Origin: Winogradskyella epiphytica
Lineage (GTDB): Bacteria; Bacteroidota; Bacteroidia; Flavobacteriales; Flavobacteriaceae
Length of the DNA: 64,000 nt
Reading direction: 5' to 3'
NCBI RefSeq assembly: GCF_003217215.1
Contig: NZ_QJTD01000001.1
Location: 496,001-560,000, forward strand
Below are positions 8,810 to 18,008 of this stretch, one piece after another. Within the stretch, counting starts at the first letter, position 1; every line of letters begins with the position of its first letter. Position numbers and translations under genes: made by a program. Below the pieces are notes generated by a model that did no database searches, was not told where the DNA came from, and worked only from the letters and a program-made list of their open reading frames with translations.

Positions 8810-11800
8810 ATGTTAGAAAGCATTATCAAATTCAGCTTAAAAAACAAGCTGATTATATTTCTGTTTACCGCCTTTATAATAGGTTTTGGAATTTTATCCT
8901 TAACTCAAATTCCCATTGGTGCTGTACCAGACATTACGAATAACCAAGTTCAGGTTATTACTACTTCTCGAAATTTATCCACTCAGGATGTCGAACAATT
9001 CATTACCTATCCTGTAGAATTGGAAATGGCAAACCTACCTGGAGTAGAAGAAATTCGCTCTGTATCTAAGTTTGGCCTTTCTGTGGTGACCATTGTTTTT
9101 GAGGATAAAATGGGTACTTATTTACCAAGGCAACTTATTGCCGAAAAAATTAAGTCAGCCTCAGAGAAAATCCCAGAAGGCTTCGGAAGTCCGGAAATGG
9201 GACCAATTACTACAGGCTTGGGTGAAATCTACCAATACATTTTAGATGTAAAACCCGGTTATGAAGATCGCTATTCCATTACAGATTTGCGAACTATCCA
9301 AGATTGGGTTGTGAAAAGACAACTTTCAGGAATTCCTGGTGTTGTTGAAGTGAATACTTGGGGAGGATTTTTAAAACAATATGAAGTCGCCATTAAGCCA
9401 CAACAACTAAATGCTATGAATATTTCAATTTCTGAGATATACGAGGCTTTAGAAAAAAACAATAGTGTTGCAGGTGGTGGTTATATTGAAAAAAACAACG
9501 AGGCCTTCTTTATTAGAGGTGAAGGTTTGGTGAAAACTTTAGAGGATATTGAAAATATTGTAGTAAAAAACACCTCCACACCTATTTATATTAAAGATGT
9601 TGCTAAAGTTGGTTTTGGTAGTGCTACGCGTTTTGGAGCCATTACAGGAAATGGTGAAGGTGAAAAAGTTTTAGGGCAAATTATGATGATTAAAGATGGT
9701 AATTCCAAAGCCATTATCGATGCCGTAAATGAACGTGTTGCCTCCATTGAAAAATCCTTACCAGAAGGTGTGTATATCAATGGATTCCTCGAGCGAACAG
9801 AACTTATCGATAAAACAACTTATACGGTTTCTGAAAACTTAATCCTTGGGTCACTAATTGTAATTTTTGTAGTGGTTTTATTATTAGGAAACCTCAGGTC
9901 TGGCTTGGTGGTCGCTTCAGTGATTCCACTTAGTTTATTGTTTGCTATTTCCATGATGAACGTCTTTGGTGTCGATGCCAACTTAATGAGTCTTGGCGCC
10001 ATTGATTTCGGGATTATCATTGATGGCGCTGTGATTATTGTAGAATTTATTGCATTCCGGATTATTTCTCAAAGTGATAAGTTAAAAGCTCTCAGTAAAA
10101 CAGAAAAACAATCAGAAATTGATTCAATTACACTAAAAAGTGCTTCAAAAATGATGAATTCTGCCATTTTCGGGCAATTAATCATTCTAATTGTATTCAT
10201 CCCAATTTTAGCCTTAAGTGGTGTTGAAGGTAAAATGTTTAGACCAATGGCATTAACCTTCAGTTTTGCTTTAATAGGTGCTATGTTATTATGCTTAACC
10301 TATGTTCCTGTTGTAGCTTCCTTATTTTTAAAACCAACTAAACCTTCGCCAAAAAATATTTCAGTAAGAATAATGAGTTTTGTAAGCAGAAGGTATCAGC
10401 CTATTATCAATTGGTCCTTAGCACACAAAAAATCTGTAATTATTCTTTCATCTATATTATTAGCAGCGAGTGTTTTAATTTTTACCCGAATGGGAGGCGA
10501 ATTTGTTCCAACTTTAGACGAAGGTGATTTTGTAATTCAGCCCGTACTTAAAACAGGAACGTCTTTGAGTAAAACCATAGAAATCACCACAAAAATCGAG
10601 CAAATATTACTTGATAAATTTCCTGAAGTAGATCAAGTGGTTACGCGAATTGGAGCGGCGGAAGTACCTACAGACCCTATGTCTATGGAAGAGAGTGATG
10701 TTATTATTAAACTCAAACCTAAAGATGAATGGGTTTCTGCAGAAAGTAAAGACGAATTAGCTGAAAAGTTTAAGGAAGCCTTAGCCATAATCCCAGGAAT
10801 GGACGTAGAATTTACGCAACCGATTGAGATGCGATTTAATGAATTAATTACTGGTGTTAGAGCCGATGTGGCCATTAAGATATTTGGTGAAGATTTATCC
10901 GTATTGGCACGCAAAGCAGATGAAGTTAAATCATTAGTTGAAAATATTGACGGTGCCTCAGATATAATTGTTGAAAAGGTTGAAGGTCTACCTCAAATGA
11001 GTGTGAATTATAATCGGAATAAAATTGCCCGTTATGGTTTAAACATTGCCGATGTAAATAGATTAATTACGATGGGATTCGCTGGAGAAACCGTTGGAAA
11101 TGTATTTGAAGGTGAAAAGCAGTTTGATTTGGTTGTAAGATTAGATGAAGGAAGTAGAAAGAACTTATCCAGTCTTCAAAATTTATATGTCGATGTTCCT
11201 AATGGGCATAAAATTCCACTTAGCGAATTAGCCGACATCAGCTATACCGAAGGACCTGCTCAAATTTCAAGAGATGATACCAAGAGACGTATCGTAGTCG
11301 GTATCAACGTTAGAAATCGAGATTTAGAATCCGTAGTAGATGATGTAAAAACTATTCTTGATGACAAGCTGAATTTACCTATTGGCTACACCATCACCTA
11401 TGGCGGTCAATTTGAAAATTTAGAAAGTGCTAAAAACAGATTACTAATTGTTGTTCCAATTGCATTAGCCTTAATTTTTGTGTTGCTTTATTTTGCTTTT
11501 GGCTCTGTGAAAGAAGCCTTAATTGTGTATTCGGCAATTCCGCTCGCCGCAGTTGGTGGCGTCTTATTACTATGGCTACGAGATTTACCTTTTAGTATTT
11601 CAGCGGGAGTAGGTTTTATTGCTCTTTTTGGTATTGCTGTACTTAATGGAATTGTATTAATCGAACATTTTAAAGCTTTAAAAGAGGAAGAAAATTTCGA
11701 TACCATTGAAGATCTAATTAAGCGAGGCACGACTGAGCGTTTACGCCCCGTTTTACTAACAGCTTCGGCTGCAGCTCTAGGATTCTTACCTATGGCCATA

Positions 11801-13132
11801 TCTACCAATGCTGGTGCCGAAGTACAACGCCCTTTAGCAACGGTTGTTATTGGCGGTTTATTTACGGCTACGATTTTAACCTTAGTAGTTCTACCCGTGT
11901 TATACGCTTGGTTTCAAAAGAAAAAAGAAATGAAAATTAATATAACAGTAATCACAACTATACTTGGCTTTTTATTTATGTGGAATGGGAATGCGCAATC
12001 TCCACTAACCGTTGAACAAACCTTAGATTTAGCCATTGAAAATAATGCCGGATTAAAAGCCTCGAATCTACAAATTGAGCAGAGTGACGCTTTGGTTGGA
12101 TCGGCATTTAGTTTTGACAAAACCGAAGTGTATTACAACTACGACGAAAGTAATATGCAGGTTAATAACGAAGTTTTAAAAGTATTTGGTATTACCCAAG
12201 ATTTCAAATTTCCAACCCGGTATTTTGCTGATAAAAAACTTAACAAAGCACAGGTACTAGTTGAAGAATCTAAATATGACCTAAAGTTTCAACAACTTAA
12301 AAAGTCGGTATATTCTAATTATTACCAATTGCGTTATGAAAAAAACAAAGCGGAAACGTATCGCTTTTTGGACAGTTTATACCAAGACTTTGCCACTAAA
12401 GCAGCAAGACGTTTTGAACTAGGTGAGACAAATTACTTAGAAACCATCACAGCAGAGTCTAAACAACAGCAACTACAGACGCTTTACAAACAAGCGTTGC
12501 AAGATGTAGCCTACGCTAAAGAACGCTTAAAAGCTATTGTCCAAGTGGATACTCTAGAAATTATTGAACAGGAATTAGAACAATTAGAATTACATAGCCC
12601 GTCTATGCAAGAGAATGCCGGTTTACACTATTTTGAAAATGCTAAAAATTATCAAAATGCTGTTCATAAAATGGAAAAACAGCAACTACTACCAGACTTA
12701 AGTTTCGAATATTTTCAAGGCAAAAATGACCAGCTGAATACCAATATTAAAGGCTATCAAATTGGATTAAAAATTCCTTTATTGTTCTTTGGAAATTCTT
12801 CAAAAATAAAAGCTTCAAGAATCGCTAAAGAGGTCATTTCAGAACAGCAAAATGATTATAAAGTGCAGTTAAATGCTGAATATCAATCACTGCTTACAAC
12901 ACTGAACAAGTACGAAGAAGCTATAAGTTATTATGAAAGTCAAGGCAAACGACTAAAAGATGAAATTATTAAAACAGGCAACAGAACCTTTAAGGAAGGT
13001 GAAATTGACTTTTTTCAATACATCCAAAGTTTGGAAACAGCTAAAGACATTGAATTGTCTTATTTGGATAATCTAAATGCTTACAACCAAACCGTTATCA
13101 ATATTAATCACCTTATTTTAAATATATTTTAA
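8810..13132 (+). CDS. Czc-type heavy-metal efflux RND pump fused to a TolC-like outer-membrane factor
   Basis: A 1440-residue two-part protein. Residues 1 to about 1035 are a complete HME-family RND proton/metal antiporter with 12 predicted membrane segments and two periplasmic loops. The TM4 signature DFGIIIDGAVIIVE (Asp399, Asp405, Glu412) matches the DFGx3DGAx3VE pattern I recall for Zn/Co/Cd pumps rather than Cu/Ag pumps. Residues 1041-1063 look like an internal signal peptide (MKINITVITTILGFLFMW, then NGNAQ). Residues about 1065-1440 are an OEP/TolC-like helical domain (LTVEQTLDLAIENN, TNYLETITAE, QIGLKIPLLFFGN, EIDFFQYIQS). The frame is open throughout with no stop at the junction. Its adaptor gene starts 2 bp downstream. 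Confidence 0.9.
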   Translation: MLESIIKFSLKNKLIIFLFTAFIIGFGILSLTQIPIGAVPDITNNQVQVITTSRNLSTQDVEQFITYPVELEMANLPGVEEIRSVSKFGLSVVTIVFEDKMGTYLPRQLIAEKIKSASEKIPEGFGSPEMGPITTGLGEIYQYILDVKPGYEDRYSITDLRTIQDWVVKRQLSGIPGVVEVNTWGGFLKQYEVAIKPQQLNAMNISISEIYEALEKNNSVAGGGYIEKNNEAFFIRGEGLVKTLEDIENIVVKNTSTPIYIKDVAKVGFGSATRFGAITGNGEGEKVLGQIMMIKDGNSKAIIDAVNERVASIEKSLPEGVYINGFLERTELIDKTTYTVSENLILGSLIVIFVVVLLLGNLRSGLVVASVIPLSLLFAISMMNVFGVDANLMSLGAIDFGIIIDGAVIIVEFIAFRIISQSDKLKALSKTEKQSEIDSITLKSASKMMNSAIFGQLIILIVFIPILALSGVEGKMFRPMALTFSFALIGAMLLCLTYVPVVASLFLKPTKPSPKNISVRIMSFVSRRYQPIINWSLAHKKSVIILSSILLAASVLIFTRMGGEFVPTLDEGDFVIQPVLKTGTSLSKTIEITTKIEQILLDKFPEVDQVVTRIGAAEVPTDPMSMEESDVIIKLKPKDEWVSAESKDELAEKFKEALAIIPGMDVEFTQPIEMRFNELITGVRADVAIKIFGEDLSVLARKADEVKSLVENIDGASDIIVEKVEGLPQMSVNYNRNKIARYGLNIADVNRLITMGFAGETVGNVFEGEKQFDLVVRLDEGSRKNLSSLQNLYVDVPNGHKIPLSELADISYTEGPAQISRDDTKRRIVVGINVRNRDLESVVDDVKTILDDKLNLPIGYTITYGGQFENLESAKNRLLIVVPIALALIFVLLYFAFGSVKEALIVYSAIPLAAVGGVLLLWLRDLPFSISAGVGFIALFGIAVLNGIVLIEHFKALKEEENFDTIEDLIKRGTTERLRPVLLTASAAALGFLPMAISTNAGAEVQRPLATVVIGGLFTATILTLVVLPVLYAWFQKKKEMKINITVITTILGFLFMWNGNAQSPLTVEQTLDLAIENNAGLKASNLQIEQSDALVGSAFSFDKTEVYYNYDESNMQVNNEVLKVFGITQDFKFPTRYFADKKLNKAQVLVEESKYDLKFQQLKKSVYSNYYQLRYEKNKAETYRFLDSLYQDFATKAARRFELGETNYLETITAESKQQQLQTLYKQALQDVAYAKERLKAIVQVDTLEIIEQELEQLELHSPSMQENAGLHYFENAKNYQNAVHKMEKQQLLPDLSFEYFQGKNDQLNTNIKGYQIGLKIPLLFFGNSSKIKASRIAKEVISEQQNDYKVQLNAEYQSLLTTLNKYEEAISYYESQGKRLKDEIIKTGNRTFKEGEIDFFQYIQSLETAKDIELSYLDNLNAYNQTVININHLILNIF

Positions 13133-13134
13133 AG

Positions 13135-14280
13135 ATGAAAAATCTATATATCATAATATTCGCAATGCTTTTTATAGCCTGTGCAAACGAGAAGACCAAT
13201 GAAACGGACGTTACAACAACCGAGGTTGATCACGATCATATCACCATCACTAAAGCGCAATTTGAAAGTGAGAACATGGCATTTGGTACTGTTTCTAAAT
13301 TCGATTTTAACCAATCTATAAAAGTAAATGGCATGATAGACGTGCCACCACAGAACAAATCGACGATTTCTCCATTTATTGGTGGTTATATAACTCAAAC
13401 CCCACTATTGGTTGGAAGTGAGGTTAAAAAAGGGCAGCTTTTGGTCACACTTCAAAATCCTGAATATGTAGAGATTCAACAAAATTATCTTGAAGTAGCG
13501 GAGCAATTAAGCTATCTAAAATCTGAATTCGAACGTCAGAAAACTTTATACGATGAGCAAATCACATCCCAAAAAAACTATTTAAAAGCAGAAAGCGATT
13601 ATAAGAGTAATCTCGCTCGCTTTAATGGTTTACGTAAAAAACTCCAAATGCTTAATATTAGTCCAGCCCGTGTAGAAGGAGGTACTATTTCTTCAAGTGT
13701 AAATCTTTATGCGCCTATCGATGGTTTTGTGACTAAAGTAAATGTGAGTAATGGATCTTATGTATCCTCTAGTGATATCATCTTAGAAATTGTAGATACA
13801 CATCATATTCATTTAGAATTGTCTGTGTTCGAAAAAGATATCATGAACATTAAAAAAGGTCAAAAAATTCTCTTTAAAATCCCAGAAGCTTCAGAGGAAA
13901 CTTTCGAAGCTGATGTTCACTTAATAGGTACAACAATTGACGCTGCAAGCCGACGTGTACAAGTTCACGGACATGTTAATAATGAAGAAGGTCAATTTAT
14001 TGTAGGTATGTTTGTAGAGGCTGAAATAATTACGGAAAGCTCAAAACAGATGGGTTTACCACAAGAAGCGATAGTCGGTTTAGAGGATGGCACTTATGCT
14101 TTAGCTTTAGAGAATGATGAAAACGATGTATTTCATCTTGAAAAAGTAAAATTAGAAGTTGGCAAACAAACTGAAGATGCTGTTGAAATTTTAAATGCAG
14201 ACGACTTTAAAAACAAACAAATTTTAATAAAAGGTATTGGTATGTTGCTCAATGAAAGTGAAGGTGGCCATAGCCATTAA
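13135..14280 (+). CDS. Efflux RND periplasmic adaptor (membrane fusion) lipoprotein
   Basis: Membrane-fusion subunit, 381 residues, that bridges the inner-membrane pump and the outer-membrane channel. The lipoprotein signal ends at the lipobox LFIAC (Cys16). Then come a HxH metal motif (VDHDHIT), a beta/biotinyl-lipoyl half (PFIGGYITQTPLLVGSEVKK), a helical hairpin of about residues 110-175, the second lipoyl half (LYAPIDGFVTKVNVSNG) and a beta-barrel domain (GQKILFKIPE). The C-terminus GGHSH adds another His cluster. It starts 2 bp after the pump stop codon, so the three genes from 8355 form one likely operon ending at the terminator 14357-14390. Confidence 0.92.
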   Translation: MKNLYIIIFAMLFIACANEKTNETDVTTTEVDHDHITITKAQFESENMAFGTVSKFDFNQSIKVNGMIDVPPQNKSTISPFIGGYITQTPLLVGSEVKKGQLLVTLQNPEYVEIQQNYLEVAEQLSYLKSEFERQKTLYDEQITSQKNYLKAESDYKSNLARFNGLRKKLQMLNISPARVEGGTISSSVNLYAPIDGFVTKVNVSNGSYVSSSDIILEIVDTHHIHLELSVFEKDIMNIKKGQKILFKIPEASEETFEADVHLIGTTIDAASRRVQVHGHVNNEEGQFIVGMFVEAEIITESSKQMGLPQEAIVGLEDGTYALALENDENDVFHLEKVKLEVGKQTEDAVEILNADDFKNKQILIKGIGMLLNESEGGHSH

Positions 14281-14356
14281 TTGATAAGCCAAGTCACCTT
14301 ACAATTAGACGTTATTTTCAATTCTCGTTTTTAGAAAAAATGCCATCCTTATAAAC

Positions 14357-14390
14357 AAAAACACCCAAACTAAAAGCTTGGGTGTTTTTT
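14357..14390. terminator. Bidirectional terminator between the efflux adaptor and glyS
   Basis: AAACACCCAA...TTGGGTGTTT stem with T runs outside both arms, placed between convergent genes. Confidence 0.85.
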
Positions 14391-14425
14391 ATACTCGTTA
14401 GATTCCCTTTTCCAAAGGAACTTAT

Positions 14426-15967
14426 TTACTGCATTTTCTTAAGCCAATGCTTTACATCGACCTCAGCTTTAATAATATCTCTTAAATCTTCAATCTTTAC
14501 ACGTTTCTGCTCCATAGTATCTCTATGACGAATCGTTACTGTGTTATCTTCTAAAGTATCGTGATCTACAGTAATACAGAATGGTGTTCCATTAGCATCT
14601 TGTCTTCTATAACGTCTACCTACTGCATCTTTCTCATCGTAAGTGACGTTGAAATCCCATTTTAAATCGTCAACAATCTGTTGTGCAATTTCTGGAAGTC
14701 CATCTTTTTTAACTAATGGTAAAATCGCTGCTTTTGTTGGTGCTAAAACTGCAGGTAATTTTAAAACCGTTCTGGTTGTATTGTTATCTAATTCTTCTTC
14801 AACCAAAGAATTTGCAAAAACCGCTAAGAACATACGATCTAAACCAATAGACGTTTCTAAAACATAAGGTGTATAACTCGCGTTGTCTTCATGATCAAAG
14901 TATTGTAATTTTTTTCCTGAAAACTCTTCGTGTTGTTTTAAATCGAAATCTGTACGCGAATGAATTCCTTCCAATTCTTTAAATCCGAATGGGAATTTAA
15001 ATTCGATATCTGTAGCAGCATCTGCATAGTGTGCTAATTTTTCGTGATCGTGGAAACGGTAATTATCTTCTCCCATTCCAAGAGATAGATGCCATTTCAT
15101 ACGTTCTTCTTTCCAATGCTTAAACCAATCCATTTGTGTACCTGGTTTAATGAAGAACTGCATTTCCATTTGTTCAAACTCACGCATTCTAAAAATAAAT
15201 TGTCTTGCAACAATTTCGTTTCTAAACGCTTTTCCTGTTTGTGCAATTCCAAATGGAATCTTCATACGTCCTGTTTTCTGAACGTTTAAGAAATTCACAA
15301 ATATCCCTTGAGCCGTTTCTGGACGTAAATATAAATCCATAGCATGTTCAGCAGAAGCACCAAGCTTAGTACCAAACATAAGGTTAAATTGTTTTACTTC
15401 TGTCCACTCTCTACTTCCACTCAACGGACAGGCAATTTCTAATCCTTCAATTAGAGCTCTAACATCAGCTAAGTCTTCTTTTTCTAAAGACTGTCCTAAA
15501 CGTTTTAAAATGGTATTAATTTGTTCTTGATAACCTAAAACGCGAGGATTTGTAGACACAAATTCATCTTTATTAAAAGCATCACCAAAGCGTTTTTGTG
15601 CTTTTTTGATTTCCTTTTCAATTTTAGACTCAATTTTGGCACAATAATCTTCTACCAATACATCTGCTCTATAACGTTTTTTTGAATCCTTATTATCAAT
15701 TAAAGGATCGTTAAAAGCATCGACGTGGCCTGAAGCTTTCCAAGTGGTTGGATGCATAAATATAGAGGCATCAATGCCCACAATATTGTCGTGCATTTGT
15801 ACCATGGCTTTCCACCAATAGTCTCTAATGTTCTTCTTTAATTCTGCTCCGTTTTGAGCATAATCATAAACTGCGCTAAGTCCATCGTAGATTTCACTAC
15901 TTTGGAAAACGTAACCATACTCCTTTGCGTGAGAGATTACTTTTTTAAATTGATCTTCATTTGCCAT
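14426..15967 (-). CDS. glyS: Glycyl-tRNA synthetase (dimeric alpha2 class II type)
   Basis: Charges tRNA-Gly with glycine in the cytosol. 513 residues, the length of the bacterial/eukaryotic-type single-chain enzyme rather than GlyQ+GlyS. Visible parts: the N-terminus YVFQSSEIYDGLSAVYDYAQ, class II motif 2 region FRNEIVARQFIFRMREFEQME, LHSRTD-type segment GIHSRTDFDLKQHEE, motif 3 region VLETSIGLDRMFLAVF, and the C-terminal anticodon-binding domain from about residue 405 (APTKAAILPLVKKDG, GTPFCITVDHDTLEDNTVT). The ATG start gives a standard N-terminus. Confidence 0.95.
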   Translation of the reverse strand: MANEDQFKKVISHAKEYGYVFQSSEIYDGLSAVYDYAQNGAELKKNIRDYWWKAMVQMHDNIVGIDASIFMHPTTWKASGHVDAFNDPLIDNKDSKKRYRADVLVEDYCAKIESKIEKEIKKAQKRFGDAFNKDEFVSTNPRVLGYQEQINTILKRLGQSLEKEDLADVRALIEGLEIACPLSGSREWTEVKQFNLMFGTKLGASAEHAMDLYLRPETAQGIFVNFLNVQKTGRMKIPFGIAQTGKAFRNEIVARQFIFRMREFEQMEMQFFIKPGTQMDWFKHWKEERMKWHLSLGMGEDNYRFHDHEKLAHYADAATDIEFKFPFGFKELEGIHSRTDFDLKQHEEFSGKKLQYFDHEDNASYTPYVLETSIGLDRMFLAVFANSLVEEELDNNTTRTVLKLPAVLAPTKAAILPLVKKDGLPEIAQQIVDDLKWDFNVTYDEKDAVGRRYRRQDANGTPFCITVDHDTLEDNTVTIRHRDTMEQKRVKIEDLRDIIKAEVDVKHWLKKMQ

Positions 15968-15983
15968 AATACTGCAAAAATAG

Positions 15984-16012
15984 AAAACCGCTCTGATTAA
16001 CAGAACGGTTTT
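15984..16012 (-). terminator. Terminator of the coiled-coil protein gene upstream of glyS
   Basis: AAAACCG-C-TCTG...CAGA-A-CGGTTTT stem with one mismatch, followed on the minus strand by a T-rich run. It lies between the stop of the 294-residue protein gene (minus strand) and the start of glyS. Confidence 0.7.
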
Positions 16013-16032
16013 AGGAAAATTATATGATTAGA

Positions 16033-16917
16033 TTATTTTAACTCAATATTTGTACTCCCCAAGCTCCTCTCTTTATGAAAAACGTGAACAAAATAGTAGC
16101 CTTTCTCAAAAGGCTTGTCATCATCACCAGTTACCACTTGTGCACAAATCTCCATGCTTTCATTATTGTAGTCTACAGTCTTTTTATTGCTATAAATCAA
16201 TGAAGAGTTCCCAAAAACTACCTCTCCTTTATCTGCAACAACATTGCCGTCTGGACCAACAATTTGAATATAAATATCTTTTCTTCCGTTTAGGGCCAAT
16301 GGGTTTTCTGTTAATGTAACACATACATCTATAGCATTAGCTCGTCTTGCGCGATCAGTAAATTTCTTTTTACCAGATTTTAGTTTGTATGGCCTAGCAT
16401 TAATAGAAACAGCGTTTAAAAGTGACGCATTATTAATAGTTCTATTCAAAGAAGCATTTATTTCTTCTAAATTATTGATAGTAGCCGTTTTGTCCTGAAT
16501 CGTTTTTAATGCATACCGTTTATCATTCTGTAGTTTTTCATTTGCTAAACTAAGGGAGTCTATAGTCCCAAGAAGTAGTTTCGACTTTGATTTTAATACA
16601 AGAAGTTGATTTTTAAATTTACTAACTATGGATAATTCACTCTTTAATATTCGTAATGAATCTAGAGTTTTTTGAGTTTCCAATTTTGCAGCTTTAAGTT
16701 CTAAAGCCATAAATTCGTAATCTTGACTTAAGTCTTCATAACCTAATAATAGTTCTGACAATTCAGTCTCAATCAAGACTTTCTCTTGCTTTAGGAATTG
16801 CTCATAGGATTCTACAGACTGATAATTATTATAGCTGTATACTCCTAAAACCGTTAAAACTACTAATAAAGATCCTATAATTAACCGATAGTTAAATAGT
16901 AGGGGATTAACAATCAT
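16033..16917 (-). CDS. Membrane-anchored coiled-coil protein of unknown function
   Basis: A 294-residue protein I do not recognise functionally. One N-terminal membrane segment (about residues 10-28, LIIGSLLVVLTVLGVYSY) is followed by a long coiled coil (about 35-165) and a C-terminal beta-rich globular domain (about 170-294) with INARPYKLKSGK, RARRANAIDVCVTLTEN, KDIYIQIVGPDG and a final HVFHKERSLGSTNIELK. The layout implies an inner-membrane anchor with the C-terminal domain in the periplasm. Similar proteins are widespread as hypotheticals in flavobacteria (from memory). Its own terminator separates it from glyS. Confidence 0.7.
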   Translation of the reverse strand: MIVNPLLFNYRLIIGSLLVVLTVLGVYSYNNYQSVESYEQFLKQEKVLIETELSELLLGYEDLSQDYEFMALELKAAKLETQKTLDSLRILKSELSIVSKFKNQLLVLKSKSKLLLGTIDSLSLANEKLQNDKRYALKTIQDKTATINNLEEINASLNRTINNASLLNAVSINARPYKLKSGKKKFTDRARRANAIDVCVTLTENPLALNGRKDIYIQIVGPDGNVVADKGEVVFGNSSLIYSNKKTVDYNNESMEICAQVVTGDDDKPFEKGYYFVHVFHKERSLGSTNIELK

Positions 16918-16987
16918 TATTAATTTCTTAATTTAATGGCAAAACTATAATATATTAACGTTGGGCGTGATTTTATTCGACTAAGAG

Positions 16988-17665
16988 GTGAAAAACTTGT
17001 TAAACTTATTTTTTCCGGCGGTTTGTGAGGCCTGTAACTATGTTTTGAGCGACAACGAACTTGTTTTATGCACAAGATGCAGACATCATTTACCAGTTAC
17101 TAATTATCATTTTGATGACTCTGAAACTGTAAAAAAGGTCGTTTATGGTCGTGTTGCCCTAGAACATGCAACGGCTCTATTGCATTTTTCGAAAAAAGGA
17201 ATTGTGCAACAAATTCTTCATAATTTAAAATATAGAGGTCATGAACAAATTAGTGAGTTTTTTGGCAAATGGTTAGGGGCAGAACTTGCTACTTTAGAAG
17301 CTTATCAGAAAATAGATATCGTGATTCCAGTACCCTTGTATAAAACTAAGCTTAGAAAACGTGGCTATAATCAAGTTGCTAAATTTGGTCAAGAAATCGC
17401 AAAGTCATTAAAGGCCGACTATAACGACACCGTTTTAATAAAGGTTAAACCATCTACAACACAAGTTTTCAAAGAGAGAATTAAACGCTGGAATGATGAT
17501 GGTGCCTTATTCGCCATTTCCGAAAATCAATCCTTAATAGGAAAACATATTTTATTGGTCGACGACATTATTACCACAGGGGCCACAGTAGAAGCATGCG
17601 CAACTGAATTACTAAAAATCGAGAATATCAAGTTAAGTCTTGCCACCATGGCCATTGCAGATTGA
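16988..17665 (+). CDS. ComF family phosphoribosyltransferase-like protein
   Basis: ComF/GntX-type protein of 225 residues, linked in other bacteria to uptake and processing of transforming DNA. An N-terminal zinc-finger-like Cys set (Cys13, Cys16, Cys28, Cys31) is followed by a PRTase fold with the PRPP-loop motif ILLVDDIITTGAT near residues 185-200 and the family segment PVPLYKTKLRKRGYNQ. The start is GTG at 16988: there is no in-frame ATG before the Cys motif, and MKNLLNLFFPAVC is the usual ComF N-terminus. It is divergent from the coiled-coil protein gene by 70 bp. Confidence 0.9.
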   Translation: MKNLLNLFFPAVCEACNYVLSDNELVLCTRCRHHLPVTNYHFDDSETVKKVVYGRVALEHATALLHFSKKGIVQQILHNLKYRGHEQISEFFGKWLGAELATLEAYQKIDIVIPVPLYKTKLRKRGYNQVAKFGQEIAKSLKADYNDTVLIKVKPSTTQVFKERIKRWNDDGALFAISENQSLIGKHILLVDDIITTGATVEACATELLKIENIKLSLATMAIAD

Positions 17666-18008
17666 TTTTTACGATTATATTGGAGCAATAGAAATTAAGA
17701 GAAAAAAACAGCAATAACTTATTTGTAAAAAAAGACACAAATTTCACTGATTCACACGAATCGTATAGATTAGAAGGATATCCATACTGAAAATCTAATA
17801 TTGGCTGAGTAATAATTTCTGAAGATTTGTTTATTTCTTGATAAACAAAAGACACAAGTTTCATTTATTGTCACGTCTATTAAAATATAAAAGATTTAAA
17901 AAACTTAGAGATAATTGGTGAAATTCGTGTCAAAAGGAAAATCTAAAAATGAAACGTTTTGGCTGTTATCATTTATATCGTTTCTTTGTGCTAAATTATT
18001 TTCAATAG
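17666..18008. other. Intergenic region with degenerate GACACRAATTTCAC repeats
   Basis: 343 bp without a convincing gene. It holds three related short words: GACACAAATTTCACTG at 17734, GACACAAGTTTCATT at 17851 and, inverted, GGTGAAATTCGTGTC at 17917-17931. Copies one and three form a loose inverted pair about 180 bp apart. Phrases like this recur as extragenic repeats in Bacteroidota genomes (from memory). No terminator with a clean T run was seen. The 78-residue minus-strand ORF here has no recognisable features. Confidence 0.45.
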
